From contig NZ_FWXW01000007.1 in assembly GCF_900176335.1 (NCBI RefSeq), positions 23,900-87,899 of the forward strand: a DNA stretch of 64,000 bases, written 5' to 3'. This DNA comes from Papillibacter cinnamivorans DSM 12816 (GTDB lineage: Bacteria > Bacillota > Clostridia > Oscillospirales > Oscillospiraceae). Both the position numbers and the translations under genes were made by a program. The stretch's first letter is position 1; the number at the start of each line of letters is the position of its first letter. The notes under the pieces were generated by a model. That model did not search any database. It was not told where the DNA came from and was given only the letters and a program-made list of their open reading frames with translations. Below, in pieces: positions 42,823 through 50,776 of the stretch.

Positions 42823-44079
42823 CTATGCTGCGCTGTTATTCATTTCGGCATGGTATCTCAGCTCGTACCAATAGCCCATAAGGCTGCCGGCAGCACCCGG
42901 GATGTCCGTCTTTTTCCCCGAGGACAGCTCGGTGACCTCGACGCCGAAGACAGTTTTTAAGGCGACTGCGTCGGACTCTTGGTAAACCTCGTACCGGTAA
43001 CCCTTGTTTTCAAAAATCAGGCTGTCCCGGGCTTTGTCCGTGTCCGTGCCGTTTGAATAGGAGTAGATAAAGCTGTCCCGGGAATGATCTTTGTCCGCGG
43101 GGTATTCCAGCTCGATGTTGTCTTTCGTGCCGAACCGGTAGACGAGATATCCGCCGTCCTTGGCCTGGCAGATGGAAACGATTTTTCCGCTCTTCTCGGT
43201 CCGGAAGGTGATCAGCGGGTTTTCCGCATCCAGGCAAAGATACTTGTCATACGTATGGTTCAGATCCGCAGTGTAGGTACCGGGCAGCTGCACCAGGGCG
43301 TAATCCCCGGCCGCGTGGTAAACGTAGAGGCGGATAAAAAGCGACTGGGGCGTCAGATAGAAATCGCTTTCGCTGTCATATCGGAGGGTATACATGAGAT
43401 CCGTATCGTTCTGGCTCCGGATATCGGAAATCAGGCTCTCCAGTCCCTCGCTGTTGTCGAACTGAACCTGCATGCTCTCCCCCGACAAAGACTGCTTGAC
43501 TTCCGAAATGAAGTCCTCGTCGATTTCAGTAAAGTCCGTGAGATAGAGCCGCCTGCCGCTTGTAAGGTCGATGGTGACGGCGTAAAAAACGGAGTTGGGA
43601 TGCGCGCCTCCCTCGATATAGGAGCCCCCCGTGTATTTGACGCTCAGCAGCGCTTCCGTGCTAAGGGTCACCTCATAATCCAGATCCAGATCCAGATGGA
43701 CCTCGTCTTCGTCGCTTTGCAGGAAGTCCCGCACCTGGCTGTCCAGGATGTCGTTTTTGATCAGCTCGTTGATTGCCGCCTCACCGGCATTTCCGTCCGG
43801 GTATTGGATTTGAGGATACCGGACGTGGATGTCGTCCTGATTGAACTCCGCCGTCTCGATCCGGTAGGACAGGGAAGAGGCGTCCCCGGAAGGGGCGGGA
43901 GAGGAAACCTCCGTAGGGGCGGGGGAAGCGGTTTCTCCGGAGGGCGCCGCGCTCTGCTGTGTTCCGCTGCCTCCGCAGCCGGAGATAAGAGCGGCCAGAA
44001 ATGTAGCGCACAGAGCTGCCGCGATTTTTCCGCGGGAGGGGAGTTTGCCGCTGTGTGTTAAATTCAGATGTAATTTCAT
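42823..44079 (-). CDS. Lipoprotein with DUF4163/DUF3298-like domains
   Basis: 418 aa. The lipoprotein signal ends in the lipobox LISGC (Cys about 35), followed by a Ser/Pro/Ala/Thr-rich linker (to about 68). The body begins YRIETAEFNQDDIHVRYPQIQYPDG, the pattern of DUF4163 (PdaC-like). It continues with GGSYIEGGAHPNSVFYAVTIDLTSGRRLYLTDF, the pattern of DUF3298. These domains are often paired in secreted proteins related to RsiV, whose DUF3298 part binds lysozyme. The C-terminal 140 residues are not recognised. A wall-facing binding role is possible. Confidence 0.75.
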   Translation of the reverse strand: MKLHLNLTHSGKLPSRGKIAAALCATFLAALISGCGGSGTQQSAAPSGETASPAPTEVSSPAPSGDASSLSYRIETAEFNQDDIHVRYPQIQYPDGNAGEAAINELIKNDILDSQVRDFLQSDEDEVHLDLDLDYEVTLSTEALLSVKYTGGSYIEGGAHPNSVFYAVTIDLTSGRRLYLTDFTEIDEDFISEVKQSLSGESMQVQFDNSEGLESLISDIRSQNDTDLMYTLRYDSESDFYLTPQSLFIRLYVYHAAGDYALVQLPGTYTADLNHTYDKYLCLDAENPLITFRTEKSGKIVSICQAKDGGYLVYRFGTKDNIELEYPADKDHSRDSFIYSYSNGTDTDKARDSLIFENKGYRYEVYQESDAVALKTVFGVEVTELSSGKKTDIPGAAGSLMGYWYELRYHAEMNNSAA

Positions 44080-44111
44080 AGGTAAGTTCCTTTATAACGG
44101 ATCGATTTCAG

Positions 44112-44846
44112 TCACAGAAACAGAAAATATGATAAAATCACGAAAAGAGTGCTCAGAAGGGTTCCCAGAAGATAGTACTCGGCGAATTTCTGATCCCTGG
44201 AGATCTTATCGAACCTGGCGATGGATTTGGCGGTGAGCACCAGCCCCATGGCGGAGTACTGGTGGACGCTGAGAAGAAGCGCCATGATGATCCGCTCCAG
44301 CGTTCCGATCCACGCCCCGGCGTTGGGCACGGTGCCCTCTTCCTCCTGGGCGGGCCGGTAGCGGAACAGCAGGTGCCTGACGGCGGTGTTGGCTGGTTTC
44401 CAGACGGCAAGCAGCAGGCAAGCCCAGTTGAGTATGGGTCTCGGGTCCTCCGCCGCCGCAGACAGCAGCGCCCGGATCTGCGGCAAAAGGGAGAGCGTGT
44501 GCCCGGAAAACGCGGAGAAAAGGGAAACTGCCGCGACGAACGCGATGTGAAGGCATTGATCCCGGCCGAAAAACGCGCTCTCCGACAGGCCGCCCCGGCG
44601 CTGGATGTACCCGCCCATGGCGACGTCGATCCCAAGGTGCCCAAGAGTCAGCGCGGCGGCGAAAAGCATGGCCCAGGCGGAAAAAAAGAGAGAGAGTCCG
44701 GCGAAAACAACAATGGCGTAGGAAATACCGCGCCGGGCGGTGTTCCGGAAGGGGAAAGCGTGCTCCGCCATTGCGTCGCCAGGGGAAACATAAAAGTCTC
44801 CCAGGAAATGAAGCGCCATGCCGAGGGTGAAGATAAGCTTAAACAT
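44112..44846 (-). CDS. DUF3307 membrane protein
   Basis: 244 aa, about seven hydrophobic segments. The N terminus MALHFLGDFYVSPGDAMAEH matches the HxLGDF(Y)xQ signature of DUF3307, and LTLGHLGIDVAMG gives the second conserved histidine-aspartate region. Function is unknown. DUF3307 genes are frequently found next to SatD genes, as here: this gene overlaps the satD-like gene by 8 bases and follows it in the same transcript, so the two proteins probably act together. Confidence 0.78.
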   Translation of the reverse strand: MFKLIFTLGMALHFLGDFYVSPGDAMAEHAFPFRNTARRGISYAIVVFAGLSLFFSAWAMLFAAALTLGHLGIDVAMGGYIQRRGGLSESAFFGRDQCLHIAFVAAVSLFSAFSGHTLSLLPQIRALLSAAAEDPRPILNWACLLLAVWKPANTAVRHLLFRYRPAQEEEGTVPNAGAWIGTLERIIMALLLSVHQYSAMGLVLTAKSIARFDKISRDQKFAEYYLLGTLLSTLFVILSYFLFL

Positions 44847-45534
44847 CCCCCGCCTCCCCGATTTCGCCCAGCAGCTTCGACACCGCCTCCAGGGCTCTCC
44901 GGTAGGTATAGAAGCTGGAGGCGGCCAGCGCCTTCTGCACGTTGGACTGGTGGATCCCCAGGCTGTGGGCGGCCTTCTCCTGGGTCTGGCCGCACTTCAG
45001 ATACGAGTTGATGATTTCCACGCGCCGCTCCGTCCAGGTTTCCCGGACCACGGTCATGAGGGAAAATACGGCGTTGATGAGCTCCGAAACCTCCTCGTGG
45101 CCCTGGATCAGGATTTTCGCGTTGACCTTGGACTCCATTTTTTTCTTTTCCGCGGTCTTCAGAGATTCGATGGCCTCACGGGCGTTATAATAGGCCGGCC
45201 CGTCCGCGCCCAGGGGAAGCTCCGGACGGATGTCCGTGACGATCTCCCCGACGCCGATGCCAAACCGCAGCCTCACCGGGTACAGCTCGCGCTCGATGGT
45301 GTCCAGGATGTAGACGGCCTTGGAGCCGGTTTTCAGGAGCCCCTGGAATTCGTCTCCCAGGGTGATCATGAATTTGGAGGCCAGCTCAGGTCCGCAGTCG
45401 CGGTTGATTTCCTCCAGAACCGCGGACAGCCGCGCCTGCACCGCTCCCCGGTCGGAGAGCTGCTTGGAATGCCGGATATCGCCGATCACCGCCACGTACG
45501 GGCGGAAAGGGAAGAAAAGCTGCACGGAGTTCAC
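44839..45534 (-). CDS. SatD family protein with C-terminal helix-turn-helix
   Basis: 231 aa. The N-terminal part has the SatD features YVAVIGDIRHSKQL near residue 14 and FMITLGDEFQGLL around 55-67, followed by RLRFGIGVGEIVT and YYNAREAIESLK. These recall a nucleotide-cyclase-like fold. The C-terminal segment ETWTERRVEIINSYLKCGQTQEKAAHSLGIHQSNVQKAL is a helix-turn-helix. SatD was described in Streptococcus in acid tolerance, but its chemistry is not known. The promoter region contains AGCGC repeats that could be its own binding sites. Confidence 0.8.
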   Translation of the reverse strand: MNSVQLFFPFRPYVAVIGDIRHSKQLSDRGAVQARLSAVLEEINRDCGPELASKFMITLGDEFQGLLKTGSKAVYILDTIERELYPVRLRFGIGVGEIVTDIRPELPLGADGPAYYNAREAIESLKTAEKKKMESKVNAKILIQGHEEVSELINAVFSLMTVVRETWTERRVEIINSYLKCGQTQEKAAHSLGIHQSNVQKALAASSFYTYRRALEAVSKLLGEIGEAGDV

Positions 45535-45584
45535 CTCGCTTCCCCCTCAGTATAGTGTGCGCTTCCGTGGATGTCAATAGAATA

Positions 45585-45618
45585 AGCGCAATATAGCGCA
45601 TAATAATAGAAAAAGCGC
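45585..45618. promoter_or_regulatory. AGCGC repeats upstream of the SatD gene
   Basis: AGCGC occurs at 45585, 45595 and 45614, with a related GTGCGCTT near 45557, in the AT-rich region before the SatD start. They may be an operator, possibly for SatD itself; the last one belongs also to the helicase terminator stem. Confidence 0.35.
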
Positions 45619-45660
45619 CATAAAGAGCATAATACTGGAATATGCCCGGTATGGCGCTTA
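45602..45660 (-). terminator. Terminator of the DEAD-box helicase gene
   Basis: The perfect 10-base arms AAGCGCCATA (45613-45622) and TATGGCGCTT (45650-45659) are followed on the minus strand by TTTCTATTATT. The loop is 27 bases and may hold a second stem. Confidence 0.7.
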
Positions 45661-45691
45661 AGGTTCAAGGCGCGGTTTGTACGGTATTGCC

Positions 45692-46993
45692 TTAATACAT
45701 GCGGTCTCTTCCCGCCGCGGTTTTCGGAGAGTCCGCGCCCCGGAACCCGGTGCCGGGTTTTTGACCCCTCCTGTTACTGAAATCCCGGTTCCGGCGGGAC
45801 GGATTTTTTTCTGCGGAGGCCCCGCGGTTAATTTGGACCGTGTCATCCGCGGCGGCGGTCGCAGGGTAGGGATGCTCCGCCACCACGGTGATCTTTTTTC
45901 CAGTCAGTTTTTCGATACCGTTCAGATATTTTCTTTCTGCCGCGTCGCAAAAGGAGATTGCCGTGCCGGCAAGGCCGGCCCTGCCGGTCCTTCCGATTCT
46001 GTGGACATAGTCCTCCGGCGTTTCGGGAATATCGAAATTGATGACGTGGGACAGCTCTGTGATATCGATCCCCCGCGCCACGATGTCCGTCGCCGCCAGA
46101 ATGCGGGAAGCGCCGGATTTGAAATCCGCCAGGGCCCGAAGCCTGGCCGTCTGCGATTTGTTGGCGTGGATCACGCCGCATGATTCCCCGGCGGCCTGAA
46201 GCGCTGCCGACAGCCGGTTTGCTCCGTGCTTTGTCCGGGTGAACACCAGGGCCGATTCGATCTTTTTATCCTTCAGAAGATGGATCAGCAGTTTTGTTTT
46301 GTTTGCTTTGTCCACAAAATACACGTACTGCACGATGCTGTCCACGGTGGAGGAGACGGGCGTAACGGCGATCTTCACCGGATCCTTCAGCATCCGTTTC
46401 GTGAGGGCTTCGATTTCCGGCGGCATCGTCGCGGAAAACAGCATGGTCTGCCTTTTTGCGGGCAGCTTTTCGATCACCCGCTCCACATCCCGTAAAAAGC
46501 CCATATCCAGCATGCGGTCCGCCTCGTCCAGCACAAAATAGCGGACATCGCCGAGATCCACGTATTTCTGGTTCATCAGGTCCAGAAGCCTTCCAGGCGT
46601 TGCCACCAGGACGTCTACGCCGGAGCGCAGCGCCTGCACCTGGGGATTCTGGGAAACGCCGCCGTAAATGACGGTGTGACGGATGCCGGAGAATGCTCCG
46701 TAAGCCGAAAAGCTGCTGTCGATCTGGGCGGCAAGCTCCCGGGTGGGAGTGAGGATCAGCGCTTTCAGGGTCCTCCGGCCTTTTTCGGCGGATCTTTCCC
46801 GGTACAGTCTCTGAATGATGGGGACTGCAAAGGCCGCGGTTTTTCCCGTGCCGGTCTGGGCGCATCCCAGAAGATCCTGTCCCTCCAGAAGGGGAGGGAT
46901 CGCCTTTTCCTGAATTTTAGTTGGATTGGAATACCCCTCTGCGGCCAGCGCTTTCAGGATGGGGTCTATGATGTGAAGATCTTTGAATGACAT
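45692..46993 (-). CDS. DEAD-box ATP-dependent RNA helicase (RhlE/CshA type)
   Basis: 433 aa. All helicase motifs are present: the Q-motif with PTKIQEKAIP, motif I AQTGTGKTAAF, Ia LTPTRELAAQ, II LDEADRMLD, III SATMP, and in the second RecA domain the ALVFTRTKHGA, ATDIVARGID and HRIGRTGRAG segments. The basic 60-residue tail (RGASAEKNPSRRNRDF) probably binds RNA. Such helicases help ribosome assembly and RNA decay, often at low temperature. A small gene with a promoter lies just upstream and is probably co-transcribed. Confidence 0.93.
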   Translation of the reverse strand: MSFKDLHIIDPILKALAAEGYSNPTKIQEKAIPPLLEGQDLLGCAQTGTGKTAAFAVPIIQRLYRERSAEKGRRTLKALILTPTRELAAQIDSSFSAYGAFSGIRHTVIYGGVSQNPQVQALRSGVDVLVATPGRLLDLMNQKYVDLGDVRYFVLDEADRMLDMGFLRDVERVIEKLPAKRQTMLFSATMPPEIEALTKRMLKDPVKIAVTPVSSTVDSIVQYVYFVDKANKTKLLIHLLKDKKIESALVFTRTKHGANRLSAALQAAGESCGVIHANKSQTARLRALADFKSGASRILAATDIVARGIDITELSHVINFDIPETPEDYVHRIGRTGRAGLAGTAISFCDAAERKYLNGIEKLTGKKITVVAEHPYPATAAADDTVQINRGASAEKNPSRRNRDFSNRRGQKPGTGFRGADSPKTAAGRDRMY

Positions 46994-47016
46994 TATGATG
47001 TTTTTCTCCCAATTAG

Positions 47017-47364
47017 TTATATAGTTTGCTCCTCGGAGGCTTCCGTGTCTTTCGGCTTCCTGGGCGGCTTTTTTGCTGCCGGTCTTGTCCGGCGTTTGAC
47101 CGGCTTCTGGACAGCGGCCGCCGCCTGCCTGTGTTCTTCCGCTTCTGATTCCGCCTTCTGCGCCAGGAGATCCTTTTCTTCCTGCATCTGCCTGACCAGC
47201 GTTTTATTTTCCAGGATCAAAAATGTTCCCAGCGCGGACGGATTGACGAATTTTTTTTTCTCATGGGTTTCATCGAACAAAACGGTGATGCAGTGCTCGC
47301 TGATATCGGTGATCTGCCCTCTGCCAAAGGTCCTGTGGGTAATAAATTCTCCGCATAAAGTCAT
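47017..47364 (-). CDS. Small basic-tail protein co-transcribed with the helicase
   Basis: 115 aa. The N-terminal 45 residues (GEFITHRTFGRGQITDISEHCITVLFDETHEKKKF) have the HxxFGxGxI...VxFD pattern of small SH3/Tudor-like barrels found in helicases such as UvrD or RapA. The rest is a helix followed by a Lys/Arg/Pro/Ala-rich tail. It lies 23 bases before the DEAD-box gene, so it may bind nucleic acid or assist the helicase. The family name is not known to me; the link rests on motif and position. Confidence 0.7.
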   Translation of the reverse strand: MTLCGEFITHRTFGRGQITDISEHCITVLFDETHEKKKFVNPSALGTFLILENKTLVRQMQEEKDLLAQKAESEAEEHRQAAAAVQKPVKRRTRPAAKKPPRKPKDTEASEEQTI

Positions 47365-47503
47365 ATTCTTCTCCTTTTCTGAAAATAGTCGGATTTATGA
47401 CGCGGGATCCCGTTTTTCCCAAAGCGGATAGATTCTGGACACGGAATAGAAAAGGGCGGACACTCAAAATGAGCATTCCACCCAAAATTTAAGAACTGCC
47501 GGT

Positions 47504-47550
47504 ATTGATATATCAATTATTATACTATACTTATATATGATTTATGTCAA
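47504..47550 (-). promoter_or_regulatory. Promoter of the helicase operon with palindrome
   Basis: On the minus strand, TTGACA at 47550-47545 and TAGTAT at 47527-47522 are 17 bases apart. A perfect 14-base palindrome (ATTGATATATCAAT, 47504-47517) follows at the expected transcription start and could be an operator. Confidence 0.55.
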
Positions 47551-47625
47551 CATATATTTTCCGCGTCATAGGCGGGCGCAGGCCCCGGTGCCGGAACCGG
47601 ATGTAACTCGAGGAGTAGAAGCGGA

Positions 47626-49059
47626 TCATTTTTTGCTTTTATCGTTTTTGTCCGAAAGTTCCTTTGAAAACTCGGAGCCGTACCGGAGCAGCCCTCTTTG
47701 TTTTGCGCCGTGTGTGCCGGAAACTCCCCTCCGGCGGGAGCGCAAAAACTGAACCGCCGCGTAACACAGAATGAAAAAGGCCAGAATGGCGCACCCCGCC
47801 AAAAGTCCCGATCCCTGGCCCGGTACGAAGGGCATGCTGACGATGGCTGCGACCAGAGAAATAAGAACGAAAAGGGAAGTGTAGGGAAAGCCCCAGAGCT
47901 GGCACTTTCCGTCCGGGGGGCAGCCGTTCTTCCGCCGGAAGCGGATATGGGTCGCCATGATGACCACATAGGTGAAAAGGATCGCGAAGCCTCCCGAGCT
48001 TACCAGAAAGAGATACGCGCTGGGAAAGAGAAGCCCCAGGGCCAGGGCCAGGAGCATGGAAAATCCCGAAAAGAGGATCCCCCGGTAGGGAACGTCCGTT
48101 TTGTCAAGGAGAAAGCGCGGCGCCATCCCCTCCTCCACAAGAGAGCGCATCATCCGCCCGATGCCGAACATGGCGGCCAGCATGGTGGAGAGGATCGCGG
48201 TGAGAAGTACCAGGTTCATGGCAAATCCGGCCCAGCCTACGCCGTGGCGGCTCAAAGAGGCGACGATGGGACTTACGTCCGCCGAGAGCAGATTCGTGGG
48301 GATGAGGGGCAGCAGCACCGCCATGGAAGCGATGTAGAGGCCTACCAGGAGGAGGACCGTCCGACGGATTGCCCGGGGGACCGTCTTTCTCGGTTCGCCC
48401 GTTTCGGAGGCGGCAAGCCCGATGACCTCGAAGCCCGCGTAGGTGAACATTACGATGAGCATGCTTCCGGCAAGACCGCCCAGTCCTCCTGCAAAAAAGG
48501 TTTCTCCCTGCAGAGCGCCGGTGCCCACGGCGGCGCTCCCCGGCATTAGGCCGAAAATCAAAGCCAAAGCCAAGAGGATGAAAAAGATCACCGCAGCAAC
48601 CTTGACGGCGGCAAGGCCGGATTCCAGGCTCCCCAGGCGCTTCGCCCCCAGGAGGTTGACCAGGGTGACGGCGGCGATGATACTGCCGCCCAGAAGGGGA
48701 ACGGAAATTCCCGGAAAGAAGCGGGCGGTCAGGATGGAAGCGGCCGTGGCCTCGCTTGACATGGCCAGCACCATCCCCGTCCAGTAGACCCAGCCCGTGA
48801 CGAAGCCGGCGCCCGGCCCGAAGGCCCGGGAAGCAAAGGCGCGGAAGGAACCGGAGTCCGGGTCGGCCACCGTCATTTCCGACAGGGCGAATAAAATGAA
48901 ATAGACCAGCACGCCGCCGAAAACAAAGGCCAGGAGAATGGACGGCCCCGCCGCGTTCACCGCCACGGCCGAACCCAGAAAAAAGGACCCGCCGATCACG
49001 GTGCCCAGAGCCATCATGGTCAGCTGCCAAGCGGAAAGCCCCGCCTTGTTTTCCTTCAT
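47626..49059 (-). CDS. APC superfamily amino acid permease
   Basis: 477 aa from the ATG at 49059, preceded by GGGAGGACGG; the open frame extends 56 codons upstream without a site. About twelve membrane helices are visible. Helix 1 carries the APC substrate motif MALGTVIGGSFFLGSAVAV, and the conserved segments YWTGMVLAMSSEATAAS, MFTYAGFEVIGLAASE and FGIGRMMRSLVEEGMAP are present. The short charged tail ends NDKSKK. It imports an amino acid or exchanges it for a product; no neighbouring enzyme indicates which one. Confidence 0.88.
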   Translation of the reverse strand: MKENKAGLSAWQLTMMALGTVIGGSFFLGSAVAVNAAGPSILLAFVFGGVLVYFILFALSEMTVADPDSGSFRAFASRAFGPGAGFVTGWVYWTGMVLAMSSEATAASILTARFFPGISVPLLGGSIIAAVTLVNLLGAKRLGSLESGLAAVKVAAVIFFILLALALIFGLMPGSAAVGTGALQGETFFAGGLGGLAGSMLIVMFTYAGFEVIGLAASETGEPRKTVPRAIRRTVLLLVGLYIASMAVLLPLIPTNLLSADVSPIVASLSRHGVGWAGFAMNLVLLTAILSTMLAAMFGIGRMMRSLVEEGMAPRFLLDKTDVPYRGILFSGFSMLLALALGLLFPSAYLFLVSSGGFAILFTYVVIMATHIRFRRKNGCPPDGKCQLWGFPYTSLFVLISLVAAIVSMPFVPGQGSGLLAGCAILAFFILCYAAVQFLRSRRRGVSGTHGAKQRGLLRYGSEFSKELSDKNDKSKK

Positions 49060-49227
49060 GAAACCGTCCTCCCGTCCCGGTGGGGAACAATGCACCGCAT
49101 CGAAAACAATCGATTCTTGTATTATGGTTCCAATCCGGGCATCGGATATGCAATGTAAAAATATGAAGCCGCCGTAACGGCGGCTTTTGCATTTTTCATT
49201 TAAGCAGGTAAGTATACATAATAACAA
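49060..49227. other. Upstream region of the permease gene
   Basis: The interval from the permease start to the repeat region has no gene. It contains the short inverted repeat GCCGCC...GGCGGC (49170-49183). Confidence 0.4.
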
Positions 49228-49428
49228 ATTGCGCGATCAAAATCCTCCCAAACTCCGCACAAAGTACGTTATCGCAAACCCATTGAGCCCCACAAACCCA
49301 AATCTGAAACGTTCCGATTGCGGGATTAAAATCTTTTTAAAACGTCGAACAAAGTAGGTTTTCGCAGACTCATTTAGCCCCACAGGCCAAAACCCGGAGA
49401 GCCCCGATCGCGGGCTGAAAAATAGACC
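49228..49428 (-). repeat. Tandem 89-90 bp degenerate repeat
   Basis: Unit 1 is 49228-49316 and unit 2 is 49317-49406; a third begins at 49407 and stops after about 20 bases. The units share landmarks such as ATTGCG.GAT.AAAATC, AACAAAGTA or CACAAAGTA, TCGCA and AGCCCCACA. Minus-strand frames are open through both units (49237-49563) but have no ribosome binding site, and the product is low in hydrophobic core, so I treat it as non-coding. Confidence 0.7.
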
Positions 49429-49509
49429 TCTTGCTATAGAGTTGCCCGTGCGTTTGAAACTGCTGAAAGTCAATCGGTTGTTAAGAGCGCCTAAAGGAGC
49501 ACCTCTCCC

Positions 49510-49614
49510 CGGGAATCCAAAGGGGCCGCGGCCCCTTGGTTTGCTTTTGGTGCCTTTTCCCAAAACGGAAAAGGCATCCCAGCGGAGCGCCGAGCTCCGT
49601 CCAATCCTTTCGTA
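49510..49614 (-). repeat. Stem-loop repeat, copy B
   Basis: On the minus strand it reads TTTACGAAAGGATTGGACG, GGAGCTCGGCGCTCC, TGGGATGCCTTTTCC, GGAAAAGGCACCAAAAGC and ends in a GGGGCCGCGGCCCC palindrome. It contains two stem-loops (GGAGC/GCTCC and TGCCTTTTCC/GGAAAAGGCA). Confidence 0.7.
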
Positions 49615-49680
49615 AAAAACAAAAGCAAAAAGAACCCCCAGCGGGGGGCGCGTAGCTCCCGTCCAATCCTTTCGTAAATA
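49615..49680 (-). repeat. Stem-loop repeat, copy A (shortened)
   Basis: It is directly adjacent to copy B in the same orientation. It shares TTTACGAAAGGATTGGACGG and the GGGAGC/GCGCCCCCCGCTGGGG part but has lost the second stem-loop. Confidence 0.65.
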
Positions 49681-49689
49681 TAAAGTGAT

Positions 49690-50343
49690 TCAGGAAAGCT
49701 CCTCTGGTTTAGGCGAATCCTCAAGAAACCGCACGAATCCACCCCCCAGGGTTGTAGTGTCGTACCACAGCCGGAGGTCCACTTCCTTGACGATGCTCTC
49801 GTCCAGAATCTTCGCCAGAGCCGCACTTCCGTCCGCTTCATATTCCAGAGAGATCAGTGTTACCCAGTGCCATGCGTCCAGCCTCTTTTCCTCGCCGTTG
49901 TGGAGATTGAGAAAGGCAACGGGCGTGTCTTTTTCCAGAGCTTCCTCCAGAAAACGGAGAACTTCCGGGAAAGCGGGACGGAAGGCGGCCTTTTTCGGAA
50001 TGTCAAGCGCTTCGGTACGGAGCGTCAGCCCCTTATCCCGGACATATGCCAAAACGCCGTCCCGGAAGAGTTCGGTGGTATTTACCCCCTTGAGGGTGGG
50101 CGTGACGAACCGCCAGCACTCTTCCATGAAACCCTCCCAGCGCTTCCTGGACAGGGACGTCGGGGCGCAGTCATTCTTTGTATCCAGATACCGCAGGATG
50201 TTGGCAAAGGTGGACGGGCCGCAGCCGGAAAGGCGCTGCCATTTTGTCCTGTACCACTCCTGGTTGCATCCGTAATAACAGGCTTCGCCCGTCTCGTCTG
50301 TGATCCTCAGCCTGTCAAGACCGGAAATTGCCCTGATGATCAT
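49690..50343 (-). CDS. Cysteine-peptidase-like protein of unknown family
   Basis: 217 aa from the ATG at 50343 (CAGGAGG upstream); an in-frame ATG ten codons earlier lacks a site. There is no signal peptide. The segment WQRLSGCGPSTFANILRYL has the GCGP(S/T) pattern of C39/papain-like cysteine peptidases, and AWHWVTLISLE carries a histidine placed as in those enzymes, with an Asp in KILDES soon after. These could be a catalytic Cys-His(-Asp) set. It has no ABC-exporter partner, so it is not a bacteriocin processing peptidase of the usual kind. The gene is bracketed by repeats of one family. Confidence 0.6.
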   Translation of the reverse strand: MIIRAISGLDRLRITDETGEACYYGCNQEWYRTKWQRLSGCGPSTFANILRYLDTKNDCAPTSLSRKRWEGFMEECWRFVTPTLKGVNTTELFRDGVLAYVRDKGLTLRTEALDIPKKAAFRPAFPEVLRFLEEALEKDTPVAFLNLHNGEEKRLDAWHWVTLISLEYEADGSAALAKILDESIVKEVDLRLWYDTTTLGGGFVRFLEDSPKPEELS

Positions 50344-50397
50344 ACTGCCTCCTGATAGGTTACGTTGATACTCCATTATAACATATTCAATATGGTC

Positions 50398-50565
50398 TCA
50401 TAGAGAGAATAATTCTAACCATCTTAGCAGACGCCGCACAGACTCGGTTTTTGCAGGCCCCATGAGCCTCTTGGATTTCTTTTGGTGACTTTTCCTATGC
50501 GGGAAAAGGCACCCCCAGCGGGGAGCGCGCTGCTCCCGTCCAGACCTCTCGTAATAAAATTTAAG
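50398..50565 (-). repeat. Composite repeat, copy C
   Basis: It contains the stem-loop unit (about 50470-50565; GGGAGC/GCTCCC and TGCCTTTTCC/GGAAAAG) joined to a segment resembling the 89-base unit (about 50425-50470). This is the same two parts found at 49228-49680 and in the same orientation. The region 50344-50776 has no gene other than this repeat and the terminator below. Confidence 0.65.
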
Positions 50566-50620
50566 AGTTAAATAACTATCCCCGATAGTAAGCGCACAGC
50601 ACTCGCCCGGTTCCAACAGG

Positions 50621-50668
50621 AAAAAATAAAAGAGCGCCGGCTCCGGTGACAGGCCGGAACCGGCGCTT
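50621..50668 (-). terminator. Terminator of the Mrp/Mbh-like operon
   Basis: AGCGCCGG and TTCCGG arms on the minus strand pair across a 7-base loop and are followed by TCTTTTATTTTTT. Confidence 0.9.
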
Positions 50669-50776
50669 TATTACCGCCGGATTGAGGAGGGCGACCGAGA
50701 CCGGCGGTTAAATCCGCATTCCCCGGCAGCGGAAAAAGCGGCGTATGAGGACAAAGCGGAAAGAAAGCCGTCCGGT

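Noticed and set aside
49228..49428. Possible CRISPR array
   Set aside because: Units are adjacent without spacers, are 89-90 bases long and are degenerate; there are no cas genes.
49237..49563. 108-codon minus-strand frame through the tandem repeat
   Set aside because: It lies inside non-coding repeats that recur at 50398-50565, and no ribosome binding site or domain is visible.
50398..50616. 72-codon minus-strand frame
   Set aside because: It is a translation of repeat copy C, with the same peptide-like run as in copies A and B.
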